Part shown: in pieces, positions 1-7,430 of the stretch
Layout of the letters: every line of letters begins with the position of its first letter
Position numbering within the stretch: position 1 is the first letter of the stretch
Source of the DNA: Siculibacillus lacustris
GTDB taxonomy: Bacteria; Pseudomonadota; Alphaproteobacteria; Rhizobiales; Ancalomicrobiaceae
Assembly (NCBI RefSeq): GCF_004328075.1
Contig: NZ_SJFN01000008.1
Coordinates: forward strand, 58,725 to 101,063
Direction: 5' to 3'
DNA: 42,339 nt
Notes under the pieces: model-generated
What the model was told of the DNA's origin: nothing
Database searches by the model: none
What the model saw: the letters and a program-made list of their open reading frames with translations, nothing else
Position numbers and translations under genes: made by a program

Positions 1-30
1 GTGCACCGGTCTCTCGGGGTTACGGGTCAT
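1..30 (-). CDS. cpaE: Start of a CpaE-like pilus assembly gene (partial)
   Basis: Only the first ten codons are present (MTRNPERPVH). The ATG shares one base with the TGA of cpaD (TGATG), the arrangement of translationally coupled genes. In ctp/cpa clusters of related bacteria the gene after cpaD is cpaE, a MinD/ParA-like ATPase with a receiver-like N-terminus that helps localise the pilus machine. The identity is inferred from gene order alone. The sequence seen is too short to show any domain. Confidence 0.45.
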   Translation of the reverse strand, partial: MTRNPERPVH

Positions 31-767
31 CAATCGCCTCCGGAGGACGAGGTCTTGGTCGACGCCAGACCGAAGTCGGACTTGGTCTTCTGACCCTTGC
101 GGTACTTGTCGATCACGTTGACCGCGCGCGTGGTGTCGGCCGGGCCGATCTCGGCGGGCGAGATCAGATCGGTCGGCTCGGCCACTTCCGCGGCGAGATT
201 GGCCTGGGTGGCGCAGCCGAAGTTCCAGTAGCTGCCGTTGTCGAAGCCGGCGAACGACCCGACAACCTGGTCCGGCCACTGGCCGCAAGGGTGCGCCACC
301 CGCGCCACCACCCGCGGATAGGTGAGGCGGATCGGCGCCGCGTCCTGGGCGCCGAGCGCCCCGTAGGGCCGGCGGGTGATCGCATGGGCCGGCAGGCCGG
401 CCCGCTGCAGCGCCGCCGACACTTCCGCTGCGGCGTTGCGCGCCGCCACTTCGTTGGTGGAACCGCTCGGCACCAGAATGGTGATGCCGCTCGCCCGCCG
501 CTCCAGCGCGGCGCGGCCGAAACTCTCGACGGTCCGCGCCATGCGCGGCGTCAGATGGGCGACGTCGATCCCGACCGGCAGATCGAGCGTCTCCTCGCCC
601 TCTTCGACGATGATCGGGTGACGTTGGCGATAGCCGTCCTGATCGATGCTGCCGGTGGCATCGGGATCGGTCCGGGTCGCGCAGCCGCCGAGCGTGGCGA
701 TCGCGGCGAGGCCGAGCAGCAGCGCCGGGACGAGGCGCGACCGGGACGGGAGGGGCGTCGGGCTCAT
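30..767 (-). CDS. cpaD: CpaD-type pilus assembly lipoprotein
   Basis: The 245-residue product begins with a basic and hydrophobic signal ending in a lipobox (LGGC, cysteine about residue 29), so it should be a lipoprotein. After a segment containing GSIDQDGYRQRHPI comes an OmpA-like region and the conserved CpaD end with paired cysteines (VAHPCGQWPDQV and WNFGCATQANLA), an NLAAEV block and a Ser/Gly-rich tail. CpaD proteins support the CpaC secretin in the outer membrane of the Flp/Tad pilus. The start is the ATG just before the signal. The same frame stays open far upstream, but that part is antisense-type noise over cpaB and cpaC. Only 14 bp separate it from cpaC, so they are co-transcribed. 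Confidence 0.9.
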   Translation of the reverse strand: MSPTPLPSRSRLVPALLLGLAAIATLGGCATRTDPDATGSIDQDGYRQRHPIIVEEGEETLDLPVGIDVAHLTPRMARTVESFGRAALERRASGITILVPSGSTNEVAARNAAAEVSAALQRAGLPAHAITRRPYGALGAQDAAPIRLTYPRVVARVAHPCGQWPDQVVGSFAGFDNGSYWNFGCATQANLAAEVAEPTDLISPAEIGPADTTRAVNVIDKYRKGQKTKSDFGLASTKTSSSGGD

Positions 768-781
768 GGCGTGGGGTTCCC

Positions 782-2314
782 TCACTCGTAGATGTAGCCG
801 ACGCGGCCCCGGTAGGAGCCGCCGGGCGTGCGATCGGCCGCGCGGTAGATGCGATTGAGCCGGCCCAGGAAATAGCCCGCGGCGTCGTTGGCCGGCTGGA
901 AGTTCTGGTCGGGTCGCTGCAGCTTGGAGGCCGCCACCGGCCGCACCAGGACCGGCTGGATGAAGATCGCCAGTTCGCTCTGCGACTGCTGAAAGTCGCG
1001 CGATCGGAACAGGGTGCCGAGAATCGGGATGTCGAGCAGGCCCGGGGTGCCGGAGATCGCCTGTTTGACGTCGTCCTTGATCAACCCGCCGAGCACCATC
1101 ATCGCGCCCGACGGCATCTCCAGGGTGGTCGAGGCCCGCCGGATGCGCAGCGCCGGGATGGTGATGCCGCTGACCGTCACCGCGCCGTCCGAGGTCAGTT
1201 CGGAGACCTCGGTCTTCACCGTCAGGCTGATGCGGTCGTCGGCCAGCACCACCGGCTGGAAGTTGAGGGCGATGCCGTAGTTCTTGAACTCGACGGTCAT
1301 GGCGTTCTGGGTGACGATCGGCACCGGATATTCGCCGCCGACCAGGAACTGCGCCTGCTCGCCCGACAGCGCGGTCAGGTTCGGCTCGGCCAGCGTCTTC
1401 ATCAGGCTCGCCTGTTCGAGCGCCTGAAGCCGGGCCCGCAGCTTGAAGCCCCCGGCATCCCAGCTGAACCGCTGGTCGAGCGCGGTGGTCACCCCGGAAT
1501 TGATCGGGAAGGAATTGGTGGTCACCGCATTGGTGCCGAAGTTGCCCGACGATCCGAGCAGGCCGGTGAGCAGGCCGTTGGCGGCGGTGCTCTCGGCGGT
1601 GCCGGTGTTGGTCAGGTTGATGCCGAGCATCTTGACCGCCTGGCGCTGGACCTCGGCGATCGTCACCTTCAGCATCACCTGGTCTTTGCCGCGGATGGTC
1701 AGCGTGTTGACCACCTGCACCGTCGACCCGGCCGAGCTGCTGCCGCCGGTGGTGGCGCTGCCGCCGCTCGCCGCGCCGCCGCCGGAATCCGGCTGATTGC
1801 CGACGAAGCGCGTGGCGACTTCGTAGGCCTGGACCGCCTCGCTGGCGCTGCCGACCGCTCCCGACAGCACCACCGTTCCGGCGACCGCTTCGGCGCGGAT
1901 GTCGCTGCGCGGCAGGAGCCGCTTGAGCAGGCCTTCGAGGCTGCGGGTGTCGAGCTGGACCTGGAGTTCGATGTTGGCGATCGGCCGCCCGGAGGCGCCG
2001 AACACCACGATGTTGGTGGTGCCGAACTTGTTGCCGATCAGATAGAGGCGGCGCGACGAGCGCACCACCGCGTCGGCGATCTTCGGGTCGGAGACCAGCA
2101 CGTCGCGGATCTCTTCGTCGAAGTCGAGCACCTGCGACTTGGACAGCGGCAGCTGCACCACCCGATCGCCGCGGGGCAGCGACGCCTGGGTGCGATCGAG
2201 ACGCACCGCGGCGGCGGGCTCGGCCGCCTGGGGCGCGGGGACCGCGAGGCACGCCCCGACCATCGCCGCCACGGCGAGGGCAGTTCTGCGCAAGTGGACC
2301 AGACTCCCGGACAT
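782..2314 (-). CDS. cpaC: CpaC, outer-membrane secretin of the Flp/Tad pilus
   Basis: The 510-residue product has a signal peptide ending near AAEPAAA. It then has an N-terminal pilus domain (QLPLSKSQVLDFDEEIRDVLVSDPKIADAVV), a BON-like region (IRAEAVAGTVVLSGAVGSASE), a Gly/Ser-rich linker near residue 190, and a secretin domain with VMLKVTIAEVQR and a conserved C-terminal stretch ending LGTLFRSRDF. This is the channel through which the pilus leaves the cell. The ATG used has GAGGA seven bases upstream. A TTG two codons earlier is less likely. It lies between cpaB and cpaD in the usual order. Confidence 0.95.
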   Translation of the reverse strand: MSGSLVHLRRTALAVAAMVGACLAVPAPQAAEPAAAVRLDRTQASLPRGDRVVQLPLSKSQVLDFDEEIRDVLVSDPKIADAVVRSSRRLYLIGNKFGTTNIVVFGASGRPIANIELQVQLDTRSLEGLLKRLLPRSDIRAEAVAGTVVLSGAVGSASEAVQAYEVATRFVGNQPDSGGGAASGGSATTGGSSSAGSTVQVVNTLTIRGKDQVMLKVTIAEVQRQAVKMLGINLTNTGTAESTAANGLLTGLLGSSGNFGTNAVTTNSFPINSGVTTALDQRFSWDAGGFKLRARLQALEQASLMKTLAEPNLTALSGEQAQFLVGGEYPVPIVTQNAMTVEFKNYGIALNFQPVVLADDRISLTVKTEVSELTSDGAVTVSGITIPALRIRRASTTLEMPSGAMMVLGGLIKDDVKQAISGTPGLLDIPILGTLFRSRDFQQSQSELAIFIQPVLVRPVAASKLQRPDQNFQPANDAAGYFLGRLNRIYRAADRTPGGSYRGRVGYIYE

Positions 2315-2377
2315 ACCCAAATCCTCGACATTCGCACCTGCGCCACGTCGGTGGCGCTCGAGTAGAGCTGCGCCGCG

Positions 2378-3187
2378 TCAGCGGCGCATGTTGACCGTCG
2401 ACGACACCCCGTAACGGACCATCTTGACCGAGCCGCCGGCCGCGGCCTCCGGTTCGTCGACCACCGGGCCTTCGTGATCGCGCAGGGCCCGAAGCGCCAG
2501 CGACACCACCCCGAGCTGCTGCGACTGGGCCATGGTCTCGGCCTGATGCGGCGTCAGCTCGAGGGTCACCGTGTCCTTGACCAGCATCGAGGCCTCGCCC
2601 TTGGATTCGGAGACCTGCTGATCGACCGCCAGGACGCGGATGTTGGTGAGGATCGTGTCGCTGACATAGGCGTCGTTGGCGCCGGCGCCGCCCTTCGGGG
2701 CGGCCCGGGTGAGGATCACGTCGACATGATCGTTGGGCAGGATGAAGCCGCCGGCGGTGCCGGCCGCCTTGACCTCGACCGCCGCGGCCCGCATGCCGGG
2801 GGTCAGGATCACCGACATGAAGCCGCGTTCGGCGCGCATCAGCCGCTGTTCGCGCACCGGCTCGCCGGTCAGGAACGGCGCCCGCGCCACCATGCCGACC
2901 CACTCCTCGGCCGCCTTGGGGCGGGCCGCGCGGATCACATAGGCTTCGACGACACCGGATTTGGGGAAGGCCTGCCAGGCGAGATCGCCGGCGATCAGCC
3001 GGGTGCCGGTCTGGATGTCCCGGGCGGCGACCAGTACGTCGACGGTGTCGAGGCGCGGGGCCTCGGTCGGCGTCGCCACCACGACCGGCGGCGGCGGCTC
3101 GCGATTCGACATCTTCACCGCCAGCAGCGCGGCGACGATGCCGGCGCCGAGCGCGATGGCCAGAACGAGAAGACGGGTGACCTGCAT
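2378..3187 (-). CDS. cpaB: CpaB/RcpC-type Flp pilus assembly protein
   Basis: The 269-residue product has one N-terminal membrane segment (LLVLAIALGAGIVAALLAV). It is followed by a Pro-rich linker and an SAF domain (VLVAARDIQTGTRLIAGDLAWQAFP), then the RcpC/CpaB region (GFILPNDHVDVILTR, LTNIRVLAVDQ, TVTLELTPHQAETMAQSQQLGVVSLALR). This family is needed to assemble or stabilise the Flp secretin. The chosen ATG lies just before the membrane segment with GAGG close upstream. An ATG 14 codons earlier has no ribosome site. About 155 bp separate it from cpaA, and that gap holds a hairpin and a CtrA-like site. Confidence 0.92.
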   Translation of the reverse strand: MQVTRLLVLAIALGAGIVAALLAVKMSNREPPPPVVVATPTEAPRLDTVDVLVAARDIQTGTRLIAGDLAWQAFPKSGVVEAYVIRAARPKAAEEWVGMVARAPFLTGEPVREQRLMRAERGFMSVILTPGMRAAAVEVKAAGTAGGFILPNDHVDVILTRAAPKGGAGANDAYVSDTILTNIRVLAVDQQVSESKGEASMLVKDTVTLELTPHQAETMAQSQQLGVVSLALRALRDHEGPVVDEPEAAAGGSVKMVRYGVSSTVNMRR

Positions 3188-3255
3188 GACCTCGATCCGA
3201 ACTGCGCAAGGAACGTCCACGACGTCCATGGCATCGGAGTTTCGGGCACGAGTGG

Positions 3256-3270
3256 TTCAGGTATGGTTAA
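3256..3270 (-). promoter_or_regulatory. Candidate CtrA binding site upstream of cpaB
   Basis: Read leftward, the site is TTAA-CCATACC-TGAA, one base off the CtrA consensus TTAA-N7-TTAA. It contains the frequent half-site TTAACCAT intact. It lies 69 to 83 bases before the cpaB ATG. CtrA controls pilus genes in Caulobacter and relatives. Direct control here is inferred. Confidence 0.35.
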
Positions 3271-3316
3271 CGAGATCTCTGCAAATGCGGTGAAGGGATC
3301 GTGAAGACCGTCGCGA

Positions 3317-3336
3317 CGACGGGTTTTCGCCCGTCG
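3317..3336 (-). other. Hairpin just after cpaA
   Basis: CGACGGG and CCCGTCG form a perfect 7-bp stem around a 6-base loop, six bases past the cpaA stop. No U-run follows on the transcribed strand, so this may be an mRNA-stabilising or weak attenuating hairpin rather than a full terminator. Confidence 0.35.
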
Positions 3337-3342
3337 GACACC

Positions 3343-3846
3343 TCACAGAAACACCCGCATCCAGTCGCTCTGGGAGAAGATCTGCAATCCCGCCGCCGAC
3401 AGGGCGATGCCGTAGGGCACGCGGCGATGTTCGTGGAAGCGCGCCAGGAAGCCGAACTTCAGCACCGGCAGCGGATCGAGCAGGCGGTCGGAGGCCAGCA
3501 CCAGGAGCGTCAGGCCGCCGCCGAAGATCGACACCGCGAGGCCGAAGTCGAGCATGTGCGGCCAACCCAGCCAGAAGGCCACGGCCGCCGCGAACTTGAC
3601 GTCGCCGCCGCCCATCCAGCCGAAGGCGAAACAGGCGAAGCCGATCGCGAACACCACGCCGGCCGCCGCGAAATGGGCACCGACCTCGGCCGGCGACCCG
3701 GCGGTCAGCGCCACCGCCGCCAGACCCACGGCGAACAGGCCGATCGACACCCGGTTGGAGATGGTCATCGAGAAGAAATCGGTCACCGCCGCATGGACGA
3801 CGAGCACCGGGAACACCGCGGTCACCACAGCCGGCAGTACCTGCAT
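3343..3846 (-). CDS. cpaA: CpaA, prepilin peptidase (A24 family)
   Basis: The 167-residue, almost wholly hydrophobic protein carries the two aspartates of type IV prepilin peptidases. The first is in AAVTDFFSMTISN near residue 20 and the second in the GxGD-type motif MGGGDVKF near residue 75. It should sit in the inner membrane and cut the leader of the Flp pilin encoded just upstream. The ATG used follows a strong GAGGAGG site. A frame extending 49 codons upstream is Arg-rich, runs through the pilin terminator and is rejected. The short form without a methylase domain is typical of CpaA. Confidence 0.93.
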   Translation of the reverse strand: MQVLPAVVTAVFPVLVVHAAVTDFFSMTISNRVSIGLFAVGLAAVALTAGSPAEVGAHFAAAGVVFAIGFACFAFGWMGGGDVKFAAAVAFWLGWPHMLDFGLAVSIFGGGLTLLVLASDRLLDPLPVLKFGFLARFHEHRRVPYGIALSAAGLQIFSQSDWMRVFL

Positions 3847-3934
3847 CAGTCCCTCCTCGCGCAGCGATGCGATCACGATGGCGCATCGTCCCTGAAGGCG
3901 GCGTAAACGCCGGGTTGGGCGCCGCCGCAAACGA

Positions 3935-3966
3935 CGAGAGGCGGGAACGCCGGTCCCCGCCTCTCG
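3935..3966 (-). terminator. Hairpin between pilin and cpaA
   Basis: An 11-bp perfect stem (CGAGAGGCGGG with CCCGCCTCTCG) encloses a 10-base loop, starting about 23 bases after the pilin stop. The following transcript (GTCGTTTGCG) has only a weak U-run. It probably ends or stabilises most pilin mRNA and lets a fraction read through into the assembly genes, giving abundant pilin and little machinery. Confidence 0.6.
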
Positions 3967-3989
3967 AATTCGGTCCGCGTGGAACCCGC

Positions 3990-4151
3990 TCACTTCATGT
4001 TGGCGGCGAGGTTCGTGAAGGTGCGGTTCAGGTTGGTGCCGAGCGCGGTGGCGCCGGTGATGATGGCGACGGCGACCAGCGAGGCGATCAGGCCGTACTC
4101 GATGGCGGTGGCGCCGGACTCGTCCTTGAGGAAGCGGGTGAACATGGTCAT
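3990..4151 (-). CDS. Flp/Fap-type major pilin
   Basis: This 53-residue prepilin has a short basic leader (MTMFTRFLKDESG) followed by ATAIEYGLIASLVAVAIITG. That is the hallmark Flp motif: cleavage after Gly13, with Glu at +5 and Tyr at +6 of the mature protein. It polymerises into the tight-adherence pilus after CpaA processing. The ATG is preceded by AAGGAG at a spacing of eight bases. A second ATG two codons in is possible. It is the first gene of the leftward cluster. The symbol pilA, flp or ctpA would depend on the naming scheme used. Confidence 0.95.
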   Translation of the reverse strand: MTMFTRFLKDESGATAIEYGLIASLVAVAIITGATALGTNLNRTFTNLAANMK

Positions 4152-4549
4152 CTGTCTAGCTCCTTGGTATTCACACGGGTCAACAGAGCTTCGGTGCACC
4201 GATCCTTCTGGCTGCTCGAAGTCTGATCCGACCATAGCGCCCGCCTTCTAAGACCCGGTAAATTTGATTGGTTATCATTGTGTCTATCGCTGGAACTCCG
4301 GCGATGCCTAACGATCCGTGACCCCGATCGTCGACCGACGGCGAAGCGGGAGCTCGGCCGAGAACTTTTCCGTGCCCGCACTTTCCTCGATGGCAAGCGG
4401 TACTGACATGTCCGCGCGCCTCGCCGTCGAGCCTCCGCAACCGCCGCCTGCCGTTGCGTCGCCTCGCGACCCCGCCGCCGGCCTTTAAGCGTTCCTTCAC
4501 CAAACCCGCACAACATGCCGGGACCGATCTCCGACGGAGTGTGCCTGCC
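4152..4549. other. 398-bp divergent intergenic region of the pilus locus
   Basis: No gene is supported here. The region separates the leftward pilin operon from the rightward pilus genes and must hold both promoters. An AT-rich patch near 4255-4290 stands out in GC-rich surroundings and includes ATAACCAA on the leftward strand, a poor relative of the CtrA half-site TTAACCAT. I could not place -35/-10 boxes with confidence. Frames running through it (for example from a TTG at 4454) are Arg/Pro-rich and lack ribosome sites. Confidence 0.5.
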
Positions 4550-5014
4550 GTGTCGCAATCAACCGCCATCCTCGCCGGCCTGATCTTCGCCGCCGCCGCG
4601 ACGGTGTCGGGCACAGGCCTCGCCAAGGATCCGATCTCGGTCACCATCGACCGCGCCAAGGTGATGCGCATCTCCGCGCCGGCCGCCACCGTGGTGATCG
4701 GCAATCCGGCGATCGCCGACGCCTCGATCCAGGACCGTCAGACCCTGGTGATCACCGGCAAGGCCAGCGGCATCACCAATCTGGTGATTCTCGACGGCAA
4801 GGGCCAGCTGATCGCCGACGAGACGATCAACGTCGAGAAGCCCCAGGTCGGCTATGTCACGGTGCAGCGCGGCGGTGCCCGCTACACCTATTCCTGCACG
4901 CCCAACTGCAATGCGGCGATCGAGCCGGGCGACACCGCCGATTATTTCGGCGCCGCCAACTCGCAGATCACCACCCGCAACGGCTTCGGCCAGCAATCGG
5001 CGGGCACGCCCTGA
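4550..5014 (+). CDS. Secreted protein with a pilus/secretin N-terminal domain
   Basis: The 154-residue product has a hydrophobic secretion signal (AILAGLIFAAAATVSGTGLA). It then has one domain of the type found at the front of CpaC-like secretins (ISVTIDRAKVMRISAPAATVVIGNPAIADASIQDRQTLVITGKASGITNLVILDGKGQLI). A short tail holds a CTPNC cysteine pair and PGDTADYF. Lacking a secretin channel, it may act as a periplasmic accessory of the Tad machine, which is inference. The start is uncertain: this GTG has GGAG ten bases upstream, a GTG three codons earlier is too close to that site, and a TTG start would lie near 4454. It heads the divergent tadE genes. Confidence 0.8.
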   Translation: MSQSTAILAGLIFAAAATVSGTGLAKDPISVTIDRAKVMRISAPAATVVIGNPAIADASIQDRQTLVITGKASGITNLVILDGKGQLIADETINVEKPQVGYVTVQRGGARYTYSCTPNCNAAIEPGDTADYFGAANSQITTRNGFGQQSAGTP

Positions 5015-5140
5015 CGGCGGTGACCGCTGCGCGCCGAATCTCTTGAACCGATTCTTCAGGCTTTTCCGCGAAGCTCTCGGTCACGGCCGCGGCGGCCGGC
5101 GGCCACAGGGTCGTGGCGCCCGCCCCGGCAGAGGGAGTGC

Positions 5141-5722
5141 GTGACCGGAATGACGCGCGACGTCGATCCCCAGCGACTGCCGACCCCCCGGAGCGGCCCG
5201 CGACGGTGGCTCCTGCGCGCCTTCCTCGCCGATCGGCGCGCCTCCACCGCGGTCGAATTCGCCATCATCGCGCTGCCCTTCCTCGGTCTGCTCGGCGCCA
5301 TCTTCGAATCCGCCATTGCCTTCCTGGCGGGGCAGATCCTCGACACCGCGGTCGCCGACGCCGGCCGCCTGATCCGCACCGGCCAGGCCCAGCAGGCCGG
5401 CTACAGTTCGAGCGCCTTCGCCACCCAGGTCTGCAATCGCCTCTATGTCCTTTTCGATTGCAGCGGCCTGACCATCGATTCGAAGGTCTATACGAGCTTC
5501 AGTTCGGTGGTGACGACCTCGCCGATCGATGCGAGCGGCAACTTCGTCACCACCGGCTTCACCTTCAACATGGGTGGATCGTCCGACATCGTGGTGGTGC
5601 GGGTGTTCTACCAGTTCCCGGTGACCTTCAACTATCTCGGCCTCAACCTCGCCAATCTCGGCAACGGCAAGCGCCTGATCTCCGGCGTCGCCGCCTTCCG
5701 CAACGAGCCCTTCCCATGGTGA
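5141..5722 (+). CDS. TadE-family minor pilin
   Basis: The 193-residue product has a basic N-terminus and then DRRASTAVEFAIIALPFLGLLGAIFESAIAFLAGQ. That is the TadE signature, a prepilin-like segment with Glu at +5 that CpaA can cleave, followed by an extracytoplasmic domain with two cysteines (VCNRLYVLFDCSGL). TadE-type pseudopilins are needed for Flp pilus assembly. The GTG start has GGGAG close by, and an ATG three codons downstream is an alternative. Its end overlaps the next gene by seven bases (ATGGTGA), so the pair is translationally coupled. Confidence 0.9.
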   Translation: MTGMTRDVDPQRLPTPRSGPRRWLLRAFLADRRASTAVEFAIIALPFLGLLGAIFESAIAFLAGQILDTAVADAGRLIRTGQAQQAGYSSSAFATQVCNRLYVLFDCSGLTIDSKVYTSFSSVVTTSPIDASGNFVTTGFTFNMGGSSDIVVVRVFYQFPVTFNYLGLNLANLGNGKRLISGVAAFRNEPFPW

Positions 5723-6333
5723 CGGCGCCGCTCCCCGCTCCCGCGACCCCCGTCCGCGCTTCGCTGGTCGCCCGCGGTCGCGCCGCGCTGCGGCGTCTGG
5801 TCGCGGATCGGCGCGGCGTCTCGGCGGTCGAGTTCGCGATTCTGCTGCCCTTGATGCTGACCCTGTTCATCGCCGGCAACGAGGTCTCGCAGGCGATGAC
5901 GATCTATCGCAAGATCAGCCACACCGGCGCCACCCTCGGCGACCTGGTGTCGCAGGTCAGCTCGATCAGCTCGTCGGACATGACCAACATCCTCGCCGCC
6001 GCCAATGCGGTGATGGCGCCCTATGACGCCTCTCAGGCCAAGCTGGTGGTCTCGGCGGTCAACTACACCACCTCCGGCGGCTTCGTCACCGCCTGGAGCG
6101 TCGCCAGCAACACCACCGCCTGGACGGTCGGCTCGACCCCGCCGATCACCATTCCCTCGGGTCTGGTGACCAACGGCCAACAGCTGATCGTCACCCAGGC
6201 GCGCTACGACTACGTCTCGACCTTCTCGACCTTCATGGCCGACATCTGGGGATCGGGCACGATCACCCTGAAGGACGTCACCTATCTGCGGCCGCGCGTG
6301 TCGACGACGGTGGCCTATCCGTCTCCGAACTGA
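5716..6333 (+). CDS. Second TadE/TadG-type minor pilin
   Basis: The 205-residue product begins with an Arg-rich stretch and then VADRRGVSAVEFAILLPLMLTLFIAGNEVSQAMTIYRK, another TadE-like prepilin segment cleavable after the glycine. The rest is an exported Ser/Thr-rich domain (LVVSAVNYTTSGG, YDYVSTFSTFMADIWGSGTITL). It lacks the large von Willebrand domain of classical TadG and so is better called TadE-like. The ATG overlaps the preceding gene, and the frame upstream of it is only a shadow of that gene. Its last 56 bases overlap the convergent phnD-like gene. Confidence 0.88.
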   Translation: MVTAPLPAPATPVRASLVARGRAALRRLVADRRGVSAVEFAILLPLMLTLFIAGNEVSQAMTIYRKISHTGATLGDLVSQVSSISSSDMTNILAAANAVMAPYDASQAKLVVSAVNYTTSGGFVTAWSVASNTTAWTVGSTPPITIPSGLVTNGQQLIVTQARYDYVSTFSTFMADIWGSGTITLKDVTYLRPRVSTTVAYPSPN

Positions 6334-7300
6334 CCGCTCCTGCCGGCACCGCCCCGGTGGTCGCAGCCGGCGCCGGGGGCGGTTCGATCAAATCGAGATA
6401 GGGCGCATAGGCCGAGGCGCCGATTCGCAGAAATCCGCCGCCGTGGACCGGTTCGATCGCCTCGTAGGCGGCCGGATCGACGTCGGCGAGATCGATCAAC
6501 ATCTCGCCGAGCGCCCGCCGCCGTGCCTCGTCGAGGCGGCTCTGCACCACCTGCGGCCCGTGCGGCAAGACCGGCGACGTCCAGATCACCCGGAGATCGG
6601 CCATATTGGCCTCGCCGGCGGCCACCGCATAGTGCAGCGTGCCGCGGCCGTAACCTTCGGTGACGTCGCCTTCGAGCGTCGACCACACCATCGCCGCCTC
6701 GACCCGCCCGGCGATCAGCGCGGCGAGCGCGGCGCGCGGCCCCTCGACCGTCTCCAGTCGCGGCGTCACCGCCGATCCGGCGTCGCGGGTGAGCAGCGCG
6801 GTGGCGAGCCTCCGCCCGACGATCGCCCGCTCGCCGGCGACCGCCAGCCGTCGTCCGTCGAGGTCGCGGGGCGCGGTGATCGGCGAGCCGGTGCGCACCA
6901 CCACCACGGCGTGGAAACCGGCCGAGCCGTCGGCGGCGCGCGGCACCACCAGCGGTTCGACGCAGCCGCAGGAGCGCCGCGCGGTGGCATAGCCCGCCCC
7001 CGACAGGCCGGCCTGATCGATCCGTCCGGCGACCAGGGCGGCGACCAGCGCCCGCTCGTCGGGCAGCCGTTCGACCCGCGCCTCGACACCCAGGACCTCG
7101 CCGACCCGTCGCCGGTAGGGCTCGAGCCGGTCGAGCGCCGCGTCCGAGCGGGCCGGCGCGACGATGCCGATGCGGAAGGGTTGCGGCGGCCGCGCCCGCG
7201 GCTTGCCGCGTTCGATCGCCGCCACGCCGACGGGGCCGCCGACGAGCGCCAGGGCGATCGCCACGACCGGAAGACGGCGTCGGAGGGAGGCGTGCGGCAT
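6278..7300 (-). CDS. PhnD/SsuA-type periplasmic binding protein (orphan)
   Basis: The 340-residue product has an N-terminal signal (RRRLPVVAIALALVGGPVGVAA). It continues with a PhnD-like fold: FRIGIVAPARSDAALDRLEPYRRRVGEVLG, DLDGRRLAVAGERAIVGRR, a stretch reading AALIAGRVEAAMVW, and LRVIWTSPVLPHGPQVV. Such proteins bind phosphonate- or phosphate-like anions for ABC uptake or serve as sensors. No permease or ATPase is adjacent, so the ligand and partner are unknown. The ATG used precedes the signal, but its ribosome site is weak. The Pro/Ala/Ser-rich C-terminal tail is encoded across the end of the convergent TadE-like gene. Confidence 0.8.
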   Translation of the reverse strand: MPHASLRRRLPVVAIALALVGGPVGVAAIERGKPRARPPQPFRIGIVAPARSDAALDRLEPYRRRVGEVLGVEARVERLPDERALVAALVAGRIDQAGLSGAGYATARRSCGCVEPLVVPRAADGSAGFHAVVVVRTGSPITAPRDLDGRRLAVAGERAIVGRRLATALLTRDAGSAVTPRLETVEGPRAALAALIAGRVEAAMVWSTLEGDVTEGYGRGTLHYAVAAGEANMADLRVIWTSPVLPHGPQVVQSRLDEARRRALGEMLIDLADVDPAAYEAIEPVHGGGFLRIGASAYAPYLDLIEPPPAPAATTGAVPAGAVSSETDRPPSSTRAAADR

Positions 7301-7430
7301 CGGCGAGGCGGCCCGAGACGGGGAGGGGGCGACGGTCGGCGACCGCCGCACATCGATTCGCCGGCAGGATCGACCGCGGCGCGTGGCCGTGCAAGGCCCG
7401 CGCGGCCGTCCGTCGTTCAACCGGCCTCGA

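Noticed and set aside
768-3209. Upstream extension of the cpaD frame
   Set aside because: The frame stays open through cpaC and cpaB, but the conserved lipoprotein starts at 767 and the upstream translation is unstructured Arg-rich sequence.
4374-4416. Possible sigma-54 promoter (TGGCAAG) in the pilus intergenic region
   Set aside because: No TTGC-type -12 element at the required spacing.
5113-5715. Frame joining the two TadE-like genes into one 406-residue protein
   Set aside because: The first half is an out-of-frame reading of the first TadE gene, and the true second gene starts at the overlapping ATG.
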